Source: Eurosta solidaginis
Taxonomy: Eukaryota; Arthropoda; Insecta; Diptera; Tephritidae
Direction of reading: 5' to 3'
Assembly (NCBI RefSeq): GCF_040869045.1
Contig: NC_090324.1
Location: 59,797,346 to 59,861,345, forward strand
DNA: 64,000 nt
Within the stretch, counting starts at the first letter, position 1. Every line of letters begins with the position of its first letter. Below the pieces are notes generated by a model. That model was given only the letters and a program-made list of their open reading frames with translations. It had not been told where the DNA came from and ran no database searches. The translations under genes and the position numbers were made by a program. Below, piece after piece: positions 1-9,255 of the stretch.

Positions 1-79
1 ACCCAACAGGATACAACAATCAAAATAATTACTCCAATAATGACAGAAACAATCTACTACCAAAAAACCACCAGTACCT

Positions 80-580
80 ATGGATGTAGACCAGTCCAAA
101 CATTCCAGGCAGGTCAACTATCAAAACCGGCCGCAGAATAACCAAAACAATTTCGCGCAGAAGCATCCCCTTTCTACCCAACATCCTCACGCAGCAAATA
201 AAATGCAAAGAACATTTTACGCCGACACGGGCTACAATAAACCGGATGAACACTATGATCAAGCAGATCCTCAACAAATCTACGAGGATAATCCAGTCCT
301 AAATAATTATGGAAATGAAAATCAACTAGACCATGTACCAAAAAGTAACCTTAATTTAATCATAAACAATAATCCGGCCCTGAGCGAGCTGGAGTGCATC
401 ATGCATCATCCATCTTCACTCCCCTACTACGAGTTCATTGCTAGGAGCGGAGATGGACTAGACTTTTTGATAGATATCGGCTCGAATAAAAATTATATGC
501 AATCCTCTAGGATAAGAAATCCAATTCCTAATGATCATACTTTTAAAGTTAACTCTGTCGAAGGAGACATAGGGACATAG
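80..580 (+). pseudogene. gag C-terminal tail and start of protease (gypsy fragment)
   Basis: A 166-residue frame begins with an Asn/Gln/His-rich stretch typical of gypsy gag tails without an obvious CCHC knuckle. It ends in a retropepsin-like segment with LIDIGSNKNY near residues 130-140. The usual Asp-Thr/Ser-Gly active-site triad reads Asp-Ile-Gly here, so the protease core is damaged. The first Met is arbitrary because the true gag start is upstream of the window. The frame stops at 578-580 and the homology continues in another frame. Confidence 0.6.
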
Positions 581-931
581 GGAGGGTAGGCAAAATTAAA
601 ATTTGTATTTTACCAACAGTAAACTCCTTTCATGGTATAATAGGTAATGACACGCTCAAACAACTGCAAGTAACAATCCACTTTGATAAAAATATGATGA
701 CAATTTTCGAAAATATAGTTATACCTCTAAAACAAAGGGTGTCACAAGAAGTAAATAATGTAGGAATAAAAATACCACATGTTTCTGCCGCAATTCAATC
801 AAAAATTAATGGCATAATTGTGAAATGTCCCAATCTGTTCTCGGATCCCGATGAAAAACTAACATATACTACTTTAGTTAAGGGCGAAATCCGCACTACC
901 AGCGACACACCCGTTTATTCCAAGCGCTTAA
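581..931 (+). pseudogene. Protease end and RT N-terminus (gypsy fragment)
   Basis: The frame continues retropepsin (HGIIGNDTLKQL) into the start of reverse transcriptase, with GEIRTTSDTPVYSK near its end. That motif normally sits directly before the RT fingers in gypsy elements. The frame is open through 694-990, but recognisable RT homology ends around base 931, where an AT-rich unrelated stretch takes over. RT fingers and palm, including the YxDD motif, are absent. Confidence 0.6.
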
Positions 932-1095
932 AGAATTGTTTCGGCACTATCGTTGTGCCTTATTGTATTATTTTTTATTATTTTGAATAATAAAATATAA
1001 AAAATATAAGTGACTAATAAGGTGTTTGCGTTTTATTTATTTCTCTTGTGAAAAAGTCACTTACCACTCAAAACAAAATAGCTAGACAAGAGTGA
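932..1095 (+). other. AT-rich stretch replacing the RT palm
   Basis: About 165 bases of AT-rich sequence without a coding frame separate the RT N-terminus from the RT thumb. About 500 bases of RT would be expected here, so this is a deletion with filler or the remnant of a small insertion. I found no terminal repeats or target duplication. Confidence 0.4.
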
Positions 1096-1790
1096 GTTTG
1101 CTAAAAAGGAAGTAGCATTCCTGGGGTACGTTGTTACTCCGGGAGTAATAAAAGCAAACCCAAAAAGGTAGAAGCCATAGTAAATATGCCTCCTGTTAAA
1201 AATCTTAAGGAACTTCGTTCGTTCCTTGGCATGGCAGGCTATTATAGAAGATTAATTCAGGACTTTGCCAAGATCGCTAAGCCACTTACGGCCATTGTAC
1301 GAGGCAAATTTGGAAATATTTCCAAAAACGCATCAAGGATGCAATCCATTACCCTAGATCAGGAAAGATTAAATGCATTCGACAAAATAAAAAAGACCCT
1401 TACTTCACCGGACATCGTTCTGCCCCATCCGAATTTTGAAAAGGACTTCGAACTGTCCACGGACGCACCGGACTTCGCAATAGGCGCCGTACTATCACAA
1501 AATAAAAAACCCATAACATACATATCTAGGAACATCCACAGAACCGAAGAATCTTATGCAACCAATGAGAAGGAGATGCTGACCATTATATGGTCCTTAA
1601 GCTCTTAAAGGTACTACTTCTACGGGTCAAGAAAACTAAATATATATACCGACCACCAACCGCTTACATATGCTTAAATACAAGAATACGAATAGCAAAA
1701 TTAAACGATGGAAAGCCATCCTGGAGGAATATAATTACGAGCTGAAGTATAAACCAGGGTACTCCAAAGTGGTCGCAGCCGCCTAAGGAT
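1096..1790 (+). pseudogene. RT thumb and RNase H (gypsy fragment)
   Basis: The frame resumes in the RT connection/thumb region (ELRSFLGMAGYYRR) and runs into RNase H with the first acidic residue in STDAPDFAIGAVL and a later TDHQPLTYA motif. A stop follows WSLSS at 1606-1608, and several frame changes occur after it. A paralogous but distinct RNase H fragment of the same general family lies at 36586-37060. RNase H would remove RNA from the RNA:DNA hybrid during reverse transcription. Confidence 0.7.
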
Positions 1791-2182
1791 ACCACCTCAA
1801 ATAAATTGTCTCACTCCCAAAATCCACAGTGGTGAGAGATCAAGCCATAACCTCATACCATTTACAGAGGCCACAGCAAACGTTTTTAAAAATCAAATAT
1901 TTTTCAAGCAGGACGAGACATTTTCATATCAATTTAAAATAATATTTCCAACAATCCATTGTCATATAATTACAGAACCCCAATATGTCGATCAAATTCT
2001 CACTACGCACCTAAAACGATACCTTAACCCCTCCGTCATCAACGGAATCAACACAGACGAAAGGATAATGGGGATGATCCAAAACATCTATCCACTACAT
2101 TTTAGTAACTATAAGGTACGCTATACCTAAAAATTATTTGACGACATCAACAACGAACAGGACCAGGAAAACACCATTTTAT
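1791..2182 (+). pseudogene. Spacer between RNase H and integrase (gypsy fragment)
   Basis: Translated pieces such as ANVFKNQIFF and KLFDDINNEQ resemble the linker that precedes the integrase zinc finger in gypsy-group pol. The same ANVFKNQ-like phrase recurs at the end of the 36586-37060 fragment. Homology breaks where the Ulysses-like LTR begins. The zinc-finger Cys residues are found on the other side of that insertion, at 34452 onward, but some zinc-finger residues are missing. Confidence 0.5.
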
Positions 2183-2691
2183 GGTTATGAAACCTTTCAC
2201 CACGTATATAAAAGTACCTACGGCTTTTATACTGATTCATATTCCTGCCAGTGGAATGCCCCTTTGGCTCTATAGTTTTCACTCGCAGTAACCAGCAGCC
2301 TCAGTAGGGTGGATTCGGATATTTCGGAGCTTCAGGAACAGCGAGGAGTACCGTAAACAGAAGGTTCATACAGAGAAAGAAATTGCACACTGAGGAAATT
2401 ATCGTACATGCAAAACAACAGACCAGTACCGCCTAAATCCCATTTTGCGTAGACTTCCATGCTTAGCAGCTTTCGCATTTATTTAAAGCTGCCCTTCGCC
2501 CACCCTTCCATGGTCTCCTGATGTTTTATTTAAACCCCATCAACACGCCCAAAACCAAATAATTTCAGACCACTTTTCAAAGTTTACCAAACCATATTAG
2601 ACTAAATTATTCTGGTTTATTCACATTCTTCTCCATACAGGACAACCTATATACATATTCAATGTATATATGTATGTATATTATACATATA

Positions 2692-2992
2692 TGTGGGGCA
2701 CCCTGTGAAAACTTCTGTATAAATATTACATTATTATATTTTGACATTCTCTTTCTACAATGTATATTGTTTTTGTAAGCTTACAGTTGGCAAAACTGAA
2801 CATCTTTGATCATACGATTTTTGTACTCAAGCTGTAGAATATGCGCTAATTATCTTTTAAAGAAAACTTTCAAGTAATTAAAGTTAAGGTTATCAATATT
2901 AAACCGACTTTTTTATTTACCGGAAAATTATCTTCCTACGAGTTTCATCAGGCAAGAACACTAATTGTACCGTGGTAAGAAAATCTCCCACA
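2692..2992 (+). repeat. CsRn1-like 5' LTR
   Basis: A 301-base LTR beginning TG and ending CA, followed after one base by the PBS. It is nearly identical to 7220-7521. Confidence 0.92.
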
Positions 2993-2993
2993 C

Positions 2994-3011
2994 TGGTGAC
3001 CCCGACGTGAT
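2994..3011 (+). other. Primer-binding site, tRNA-Trp
   Basis: TGGTGACCCCGACGTGAT lies one base after the 5' LTR. It is the exact complement of the last 18 bases (with CCA) of insect tRNA-Trp, the primer used by CsRn1-clade elements. Confidence 0.88.
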
Positions 3012-3116
3012 CCTGATTTACAACACAGGTACACTCTAGTGTGCCCTAACGGCGTACAGCCGCAAGTCCCCTTGTAAGAAACACGCGTTTTTTCTAGAAG
3101 TCTAGCATTACCGAAA

Positions 3117-4007
3117 ATGCCTTCCGACAGCGGCATATCTTCACCACCGACGAACTTTCCACAGCAACAAAATCAAAATGCGGCAGAAGCGCAACCAAAT
3201 GAGAGGCAGGCCGCAGTTATCTACGCCCGGCTGCCTGTCCCTGCAATGTCTAGTTCCAACATAGAGGCGTGGTTTACGTCTATGGATTTTTGGTTTACAG
3301 CCTCTGGAATCATGTCAGACAAGCAAAAGGCAGCCACCGTATTTGCAGCACTGGACCCCACTGTGGTTATCCAATTGGCCCAAGTCATCGCCGACATACC
3401 ACAGAGCGACAAATTCGAATATGTCAAGACAAAAATCATTGAGCATTTCCCCGATAGTAGGCAGAGACGTCTCAATAGGCTACTATCGGAACTGCCACTA
3501 AGTGATAGAAAGCCTTCGGAGCTGTATTTCGAGATGAAACGGGTGGCAGACACTATCCTGGGCGACGCTGCTCTTAAAGGACTTTGGACAAAACGTTTAC
3601 CAGCCTTTGCCCAGCCGGTTATCGCCGCATCGTCTGGCACAGTAGCAGAATTCACGAAGATAGCCGATTCAATAATTGATTCCGTTTCTCCCCAGCAAGT
3701 AGCGCAGGTACGAACCGATACAGCTGAATTAAACCAATTGCGTACAACAATAGAAGACTTATCCAAGCGAGTTGAGAGACTCAGTTCGAAATATCGTTCT
3801 CACTTATATACTCGATCAACACCGACAAAGTACAATAACTCGAAAAGCACGAGCTGGCCGCACCAAACTAGAAACAGAAGTCCATCATCAGCCAATGCCG
3901 AATGTTGGTATCATCAGAAGTATGGTGCTAATGCTCGCAAGTGCCGCAGCCCCTGCCGACGCCGACAACGATCAGTTCAAACAATAACAACAGATGGTAA
4001 AAATTGA
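3117..4007 (+). CDS. gag: gag of CsRn1-like element
   Basis: An intact 296-residue frame starts at the first Met after the PBS. The central part (about residues 40-200) reads as a gypsy capsid, with WFTSMDFWF and LSDRKPSELYFEMKRV. A short heptad-like stretch with ETxxLNQLRTTIEDLSK-type wording follows. The C-terminal zinc box at residues 263-280 has Cys, Cys-x2-His, and two later Cys (C-x2-H-x9-C-x3-C), the atypical CHCC box of this clade. Gag would form the virus-like particle and bind RNA. It ends in a UGA followed in the same frame by the protease region, so gag and pol are separated by one stop codon. Confidence 0.88.
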   Translation: MPSDSGISSPPTNFPQQQNQNAAEAQPNERQAAVIYARLPVPAMSSSNIEAWFTSMDFWFTASGIMSDKQKAATVFAALDPTVVIQLAQVIADIPQSDKFEYVKTKIIEHFPDSRQRRLNRLLSELPLSDRKPSELYFEMKRVADTILGDAALKGLWTKRLPAFAQPVIAASSGTVAEFTKIADSIIDSVSPQQVAQVRTDTAELNQLRTTIEDLSKRVERLSSKYRSHLYTRSTPTKYNNSKSTSWPHQTRNRSPSSANAECWYHQKYGANARKCRSPCRRRQRSVQTITTDGKN

Positions 4008-4352
4008 CTTGAAAAGCGGGTGACGAAATGTAGCGAAAGTTCTGTCACCGAACGCCAAGTTTTTCGCCTCCAGGTAAGAGATAAAACAACGAGTACAATT
4101 TTTCTCATCGATACGGGGGCAGACGTTTCCATTCTCCAACTAACAACATTGTCATATGATATTCGTCCAACCGCCACAAAGTTGTATGCAGCAAACGGTG
4201 CTGCTATAAAAGTACTAGGGGAAAAACGAATTAAATTAGACCTAGGCCTCCGCCGCGATTTTGTGTGGTCATTCCTAGTCGCAGACGTCACACAACCCAT
4301 CATCGGTGCCGATTTCATAAAATTTTATGATCTGCTTATCGATATGCGATGA
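4008..4352 (+). pseudogene. Protease region of pol (CsRn1-like)
   Basis: Retropepsin-like domain in the gag frame, just past the gag UGA. The active site reads FLIDTGADVSIL and the flap-side motif is IIGADFI, both intact. Length and spacing fit a Ty3/gypsy aspartic protease that matures gag-pol. It stops at 4350-4352, and RT continues one frame over, so a frameshift or indel separates protease from RT. Confidence 0.8.
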
Positions 4353-5200
4353 AACAAACTTATCGATAATTTAACATCTCTTTCGACATCACTAGGAGAA
4401 CCGAACAAGTGCACCGCAGCATTAGTAAAAACATTCACAGAAGGAAATGAATTCGCAAATATCTTATCACGAGTTCCCGTCCATCACAAAGCTAGCACCG
4501 CTTGGATCCAAAACAACATCGACAGTGTTCCATCGCATCGAGACATCAGGACAACCAGTGTTTTCAAGACCACGTCGCCTTTCGCCCGACAAGCTAGAAG
4601 CTGCTAAAGCAGAATTTGAATTTTTATTAAAAGCAGGTATTTGTCGGCCATCTAGGAGCAACTGGTCAAGTCCGCTACATATGGTGAAAAAGAGTGATGG
4701 TACGTGGAGACCGTGCGGCGACTACAGGGCGCTTAACGCACATACACTCCCGGATCGATACCCATTGCCCTATCTGACAGATTTTACCAATATTTTGCGA
4801 GGTAAGCAAATTTTTTCTAAAATAGATCTGCAAAAGGCATTCCATCAGGTGCCAATTTACCCTGATGACATTCCGAAAACAGCAATCACGACTCCATTCT
4901 GATTGTTCGAATTCCAGTTCATGACTTTCGGTTTGTGCAACGCTGCACAAATATTTCAGCACCTTATAGACGAAGTGCTACGAGGTCTTAGCTTCGTATT
5001 TCCTTACATTGACGACATATGTGTTGCTTCCGAATCAATCGAGCAACACCGGCAGCATCTGCGTTTAGTCTTTCAACGCTTATGCAAAACAAACTCTCTA
5101 TTAACTTTTCTAAATGCGAATTTGGTAAAGCTGAGATCAAATTTATGGGCCATCTTGTCGATGCCCAAGGCATTAAACCCTTGCCATAAAAAGTATCGTC
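4353..5200 (+). pseudogene. Reverse transcriptase (CsRn1-like)
   Basis: RT is readable from about 4447 with the fingers motifs [18 protein letters not shown] and DYRALN, palm motif [12 protein letters not shown], then MTFGLCNAAQ and the catalytic YIDD box at about 5008. A single stop at 4900-4902 interrupts the frame between FSKID and MTFGL. A frame change near 5110-5200 separates palm from thumb. All catalytic Asp residues remain visible, so decay is recent and consists of a few point changes and indels. Confidence 0.85.
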
Positions 5201-5201
5201 G

Positions 5202-6053
5202 TTGTTAGAGTTCCCCAAACCAGCTGTGGCCAAACATCTGAAGCGCTTTATTGCCATGCTAAATTTTTACAGAAAATTTTTGCCACATGCCGCCGACTAT
5301 CAAAAATATTTACAGAGCCTTATTTCAGGCAATAAGAAGAATGACCACACGCTGCTTGCGTGGACAACAGAGGCTGAATCCGCTTTCCAACGTTGCAAAG
5401 AGGAGCTTGCAAACGCAACTCTGTTGTTTCATCCATCCCACGATGCCGAATTGTCTTTGCACTTCGACGCCTCAGATTTCGCAGTCGCTGCCGCGTTGCA
5501 TCAAATTGTAAACGGTGAATATCAACCTCTAGCTTTCTATTCAAAAAAATTGACGCCACCTCAGTGCAAATACTCTACTTATGACCGAGAGCTGACTGCC
5601 ATGTACCAGGCAGTTTCACATTTTTGGTATATGATAGAAGGAAGAAGATGTCACATTTTTACTGATCATCGTCCACTTACGTACGCCTTTGCCCAAAAGC
5701 TAGAAAAAACCGCTCCACGCCGAGCCCGACAACTTGATTACATTGCGCAATTCACTACCGATATTCGGCATATAAAGGCCGAAGCCAACATTGCAGCAGA
5801 TGTCTTCTCGCGAATCCAATCAGTTCACGGCACCATCGACTACAAAAGCGTAGCAGAGGAGCCTCGAAACGATGAGGAACTCCAACCCCTTTTGCAATTA
5901 GGTAAAAATTCAAAAACCTCACTTATTCTAAAGCCTTTCATACTTCCAGATACGAATATGAAGCTGATTTGCGACACCAGCACATCGCGTGTGCGCCCGT
6001 ATATTCCGAAAAAATTCAGAACGCAAATACTTACGAAAATTCACAGCCTATAG
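5202..6053 (+). CDS. RT thumb and RNase H (CsRn1-like)
   Basis: A 283-residue open stretch begins in the RT thumb (FYRKFLPHAA), then RNase H with FDASDFAVAAAL, the YDREL glutamate motif, and TDHRPLTYA. It ends in the RH-integrase linker and stops at 6051-6053. The frame is open across the whole domain, which makes this the best preserved part of pol. Its product would be part of the polyprotein rather than a free protein, so the listed start is not a true initiation site. Confidence 0.8.
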   Translation: MLEFPKPAVAKHLKRFIAMLNFYRKFLPHAADYQKYLQSLISGNKKNDHTLLAWTTEAESAFQRCKEELANATLLFHPSHDAELSLHFDASDFAVAAALHQIVNGEYQPLAFYSKKLTPPQCKYSTYDRELTAMYQAVSHFWYMIEGRRCHIFTDHRPLTYAFAQKLEKTAPRRARQLDYIAQFTTDIRHIKAEANIAADVFSRIQSVHGTIDYKSVAEEPRNDEELQPLLQLGKNSKTSLILKPFILPDTNMKLICDTSTSRVRPYIPKKFRTQILTKIHSL

Positions 6054-7197
6054 CACCCCTGCGTTCGCACCACAACCAAACTAACGAAGTCTAGATTTGT
6101 TTGGAAAGGTATTAAAAGGGATGTGACAAATTTTGTTAGTAGTTGTGAAACTTGTCAACGGTCGAAGGTGCAGCGACATACGAAATCATCACCTGAGAAA
6201 TACGCATTGCTACAAAATAGATTTTCGCACATAAATATCGACATCGTTGGACCTTTTCCGCTATGCGATGGGAAGCGATACTGTCTCACCGTAATAGACC
6301 TCTACACGAGATGGCCAGAAGCGATACCAATCCCGGATATGACAGCCGAAACTATCGCTAAAGCATTGACAACACATTGGATCTCCAGATTTGGTGTACC
6401 AGAACGCATCACATGTGACCGAGGTAGACAGTTTGAGTCAGCCGTTTTCAAAGGACTGGTTTCTACAATCGGGGCCAATCATCTTCGTACTACGCCGTAT
6501 CACCCCCAATCCAAAGGTCTCATAGAACGTTGGCATAGAACGTTTAAAACTGCCTTCCTCTGTCACGTCCCTGACAAATGACACATTTTCTTCCAACGAT
6601 CTTACTCGGCCTCAGAGTAGCATATAAACCCGATATTGGTGCATCGGCAGCAGAACTCGTATATGGAACGACGCTCAGAATTCCAGGCGAATTTTTCCAA
6701 ACGACCAAGTCACCCGTGCCGACCAGCGAATCGGTTGCAAAATTTCGTCAAGCTATGGAAAAGCTAAGGCCAACGGAAACCGCCAATCATTCGCCACCAG
6801 CAACGTTCGTTTCACCGAAACTGCTGAGCTCAACACACGTTTTCGTCAGAAATGACTCCATACACCCTTCGTTGATACATCCTTACGCTGTTACACGCAA
6901 ATATCCAAAATACTTTACGGTCATCATCAAAGGCCACCATAGCAATATTAGCATTGATCGACTTAAACCTGCATTTTTAACAAACGCCGATCTCGAAACG
7001 CCAGCTCATCTTGAGAGAAACCAAACGCCGCATATAGAAACGCCAACTCATTCCGAAATCAATCAGCAGCCACAAGAAAACATCGAAACGTCAACTAATT
7101 CTGAAAAAGACAACCTGTACAGGATAGTAGCAAGAACGTACCGACGAAAACCACCCGCACTGGTCGCCAGATTAATCTTCCTCAACGATACAGGTAG
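6054..7197 (+). pseudogene. Integrase (CsRn1-like)
   Basis: The zinc-finger Cys pair is seen in CETCQRSKVQ. The DDE core has Asp in NIDIVGPFP, Asp in TCDRGRQFES and Glu in SKGLIERWHR, all present. A stop at 6579-6581 splits the core from the C-terminal part, which continues at 6578 one frame over (LGLRVAYKPDIGASAAELVYG; then IDRLKPAF). The tail holds a degenerate repeat, roughly ETPxHxExNQ, three to four times between 6995 and 7110. The natural C-terminus, with TRTGRQINLP, lies in a different frame and stops at 7195-7197. Confidence 0.82.
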
Positions 7198-7219
7198 CTT
7201 TCGTGTGGTGGCAGAGTAC

Positions 7220-7521
7220 TGTGGGGCACCCTGTGAAAACTTCTGTATAAATATTACATTATTATATTTTGACATTCTCTTTCTACAATGTATATTGTTT
7301 TTGTAAGCTTACAGTTAGCAAAACTGAACATTTTTGATCATACGATTTTTGCACTCAAGCTGTAGAACACGCGCTAATTAACTTTTGAAGAAAACTTTCA
7401 AGTAATTAAAGTTAAGGTTATCAATAGTAAACCGACTTTTTTATTTACCGCAAAATTATCTTCCTACGAGTTTCATCAGGCAAGAACACTAAATTGTACA
7501 GTGGTAAGAAAATCTCCCACA
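7220..7521 (+). repeat. CsRn1-like 3' LTR
   Basis: A 302-base LTR, about 97% identical to 2692-2992. The TATA target duplication follows at 7522-7525. Confidence 0.92.
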
Positions 7522-8381
7522 TATATATTTTTTTGTATGTACCTATATATATTTGTTATGCTTAAGTGCTAACGAAATTATGTCCAACGTAATTAAAATT
7601 TATAATGTGGTCTGCCTGTTGCAGAATTTCCTGCCAAGGCTGCTTCAAAAATATTCATAATTTTAATAACTACATACTATATATTTATATTTTTTTCTTT
7701 GTTTTCTCAACTTATTTTTCTTCTGTGATCTTATATAACAACTAAGTTAATAAGAAGAAGTATGAAAACAGAACCAAGAGGCGGAATAAGAACGAAAGGA
7801 ATTTCGTTGGAAAACAAATTTGGAACTAAATTTCTATCGTAATCCTAATACCAGTAGTATGATTGTGAATACAAAAAAACATATTGGGAAGAAGAAGAGT
7901 CACTTACTTGCTTGTTGTTGTAGAGCGCTGCTTCGAAGGCCTTCCAAGTCGCTGCTTTTCGTTGTTGTGAACAAGTTTTTTTTCTTTTTACCGTTTTCCA
8001 AATTTACAAATTCCTCCCTGCTTCAATATGTATATTAAAGTTTTACGAATTAATTCTAGGTATTTATTTTATCACTTTGGATTCATTTCTTTTTCTGTGC
8101 TTTCAACTCAGGGATTCTACGCACCTCTTTTCTCAATTTCTCATGCTTTTCCTTTCACATATTTTTTTAACTAAAGTTTTTTTCTGTGTTTTTTTCTTTG
8201 TTTTGTTTTGCCACTATATTTGCATAGCTTTTTTTCCTATTCCTTCATTTTTTTGTCTTAAACAAAATGTTTCGTATTTTGAAATATGATGTGACTAAGA
8301 ATGACTACTTTTAAAATGATCTTTTGTTTTTATATATATTGTTTTTTTTTTTATGTTTGAGCATTTGTAGCTGATTACCAG

Positions 8382-9160
8382 TGCGAAACTTTACTACGTT
8401 TGTACGCGAGGCTGTGGAAACTGATCACCGCGTAAGTAAAGTAACTACTCCTTCCTAGCTATTCTTCCCATTTTCTTCGCAATTGGCTCTCAGTATGTAT
8501 AAAGGTATACAATGAAACTTTTTAACCTCTCAGCTATTACATTTTTGTTTTCTCTTAAACTCTTAAAGAGTGATGATAGTCTAATAAGAATACGTGTTGT
8601 CCGAAGACGGGAACAAAAAAAGGATTTACTTTGACGCTTTAGTAACTTCACTTCGAAATCTTCTAACCCACGTGTTCGAAAATACAGCAGTTGGAAAACT
8701 TATTTCGCCAGGTGAATATAATGTTCGTGCTCTTCAGCGTGCAGCTATAACAATGCAGTTACCACATACTTTTTTTCGATGTATGGTTACTTCCACTTAT
8801 AATTCCTTTGTTAAGTCGATTACCCCGTGGATGGATGATTCTTATGATGAACTGACCAAGTATTAATTATATTTATAACTTTACCGAACGATGTGTACAG
8901 CTTGAAGTCTGGATATCAAAAGAGACCGATTATTTTCCGGAAGTGCCGTCCTCGATTCCCTTTCTTTCCCCTTTTCCCATCTCACAATGACATAAAGGAG
9001 AAATCGATATGTTCGATTATTCCTTTCGTTAGGTTCGCTCGGTATTTTTGGACCATTTTGTACAGAAGATGCCACTGAGTCGTTTGTTGGTGCATTCAGA
9101 ATATTAGGAATAGCTTTAAAGATTTATTACTCCAAAAATGGTCTGGGAGTTCTAAATACG
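8382..9160 (+). other. Exon-like open frames inside the Ulysses-like LTR, antisense to the element
   Basis: On the + strand, opposite to the retrotransposon, a polypyrimidine-AG is followed by a short open frame ending at a GTAAGT donor-like site (about 8433-8438). A second open frame runs at 8594-8866 (DALVTSLRNLLTHVFENTAV, GEYNVRALQRAAI). A third frame near 9000-9157 ends at another GTAAGT. The frame at 8594 is also open in the other LTR copy (33818-34024). This pattern suggests a captured host-gene segment that kept its introns. I do not recognise the protein. Alternatively the frames are chance ORFs in a long LTR; conservation between two LTR copies alone does not prove coding. Confidence 0.35.
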
Positions 9161-9227
9161 TAAGTGTGTACATATATTTTAAGTTTACTATAAAAATAAT
9201 TGTGTTGGTTGTTAGTACTTCGGTACA

Positions 9228-9240
9228 CACTCCCCCAATT
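9228..9240 (-). other. Polypurine tract of Ulysses-like element
   Basis: On the minus strand AATTGGGGGAGTG directly precedes the TGTACCG start of the 3' LTR. It would prime plus-strand DNA synthesis. Confidence 0.75.
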
Positions 9241-9255
9241 AAATTCATGGCACGT

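Larger units (their letters stand above)
1..2182 (+). mobile_element. Errantivirus-like Ty3/gypsy retrotransposon, left half (decayed)
   Basis: This is the 5' part of a gypsy-type element reading left to right: gag C-terminus, protease, RT N-terminus, then RT thumb, RNase H and the spacer before integrase. The start lies outside the window and the RT palm is missing. The matching right half (integrase and the beginning of an env-like region) resumes at 34452, after a 32-kb Ulysses-like insertion. Domain order and the gypsy-like N-terminal RT wording place it near the gypsy/17.6/297 group; the exact family is not determined. Several stops and frame changes show it is inactive. Confidence 0.75.
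2692..7521 (+). mobile_element. CsRn1-clade Ty3/gypsy retrotransposon, near full length
   Basis: A complete LTR-internal-LTR structure of about 4.8 kb. Both LTRs start TGTGGGGC and end CCCACA. The flanks carry TATA at 2688-2691 and 7522-7525. The PBS is an 18/18 match to the 3' end of tRNA-Trp, and gag has a C-x2-H-x9-C-x3-C zinc box; this combination is the hallmark of the CsRn1 clade (CsRn1, Kabuki). Pol order is protease, RT, RNase H, integrase. The LTRs differ at about 10 substitutions plus one indel in ~301 bases (about 3%). Several frame changes make it inactive. Confidence 0.9.
2183..9227 (-). repeat. Ulysses-like 3' LTR, interrupted by a CsRn1-like element
   Basis: Bases 2183-2691 plus 7526-9227 align with 29203-30385 plus 33381-34451. 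Without the insertion the LTR is about 2.21 kb. It ends CGGTACA at 9227, directly before the polypurine tract. The CsRn1-like insertion at 2692-7521 has a TATA target duplication. The other LTR preserves the uninterrupted site, so the junction is exact. The long LTR also carries exon-like open frames on the opposite strand (see 8382-9160). Confidence 0.85.

Noticed and set aside
7820..8289. ORFs in the Ulysses-like LTR (for example 7820-8038) as genes
   Set aside because: They are low-complexity Lys/Phe-rich frames in AT-rich DNA and are not kept in a consistent length in the second LTR.
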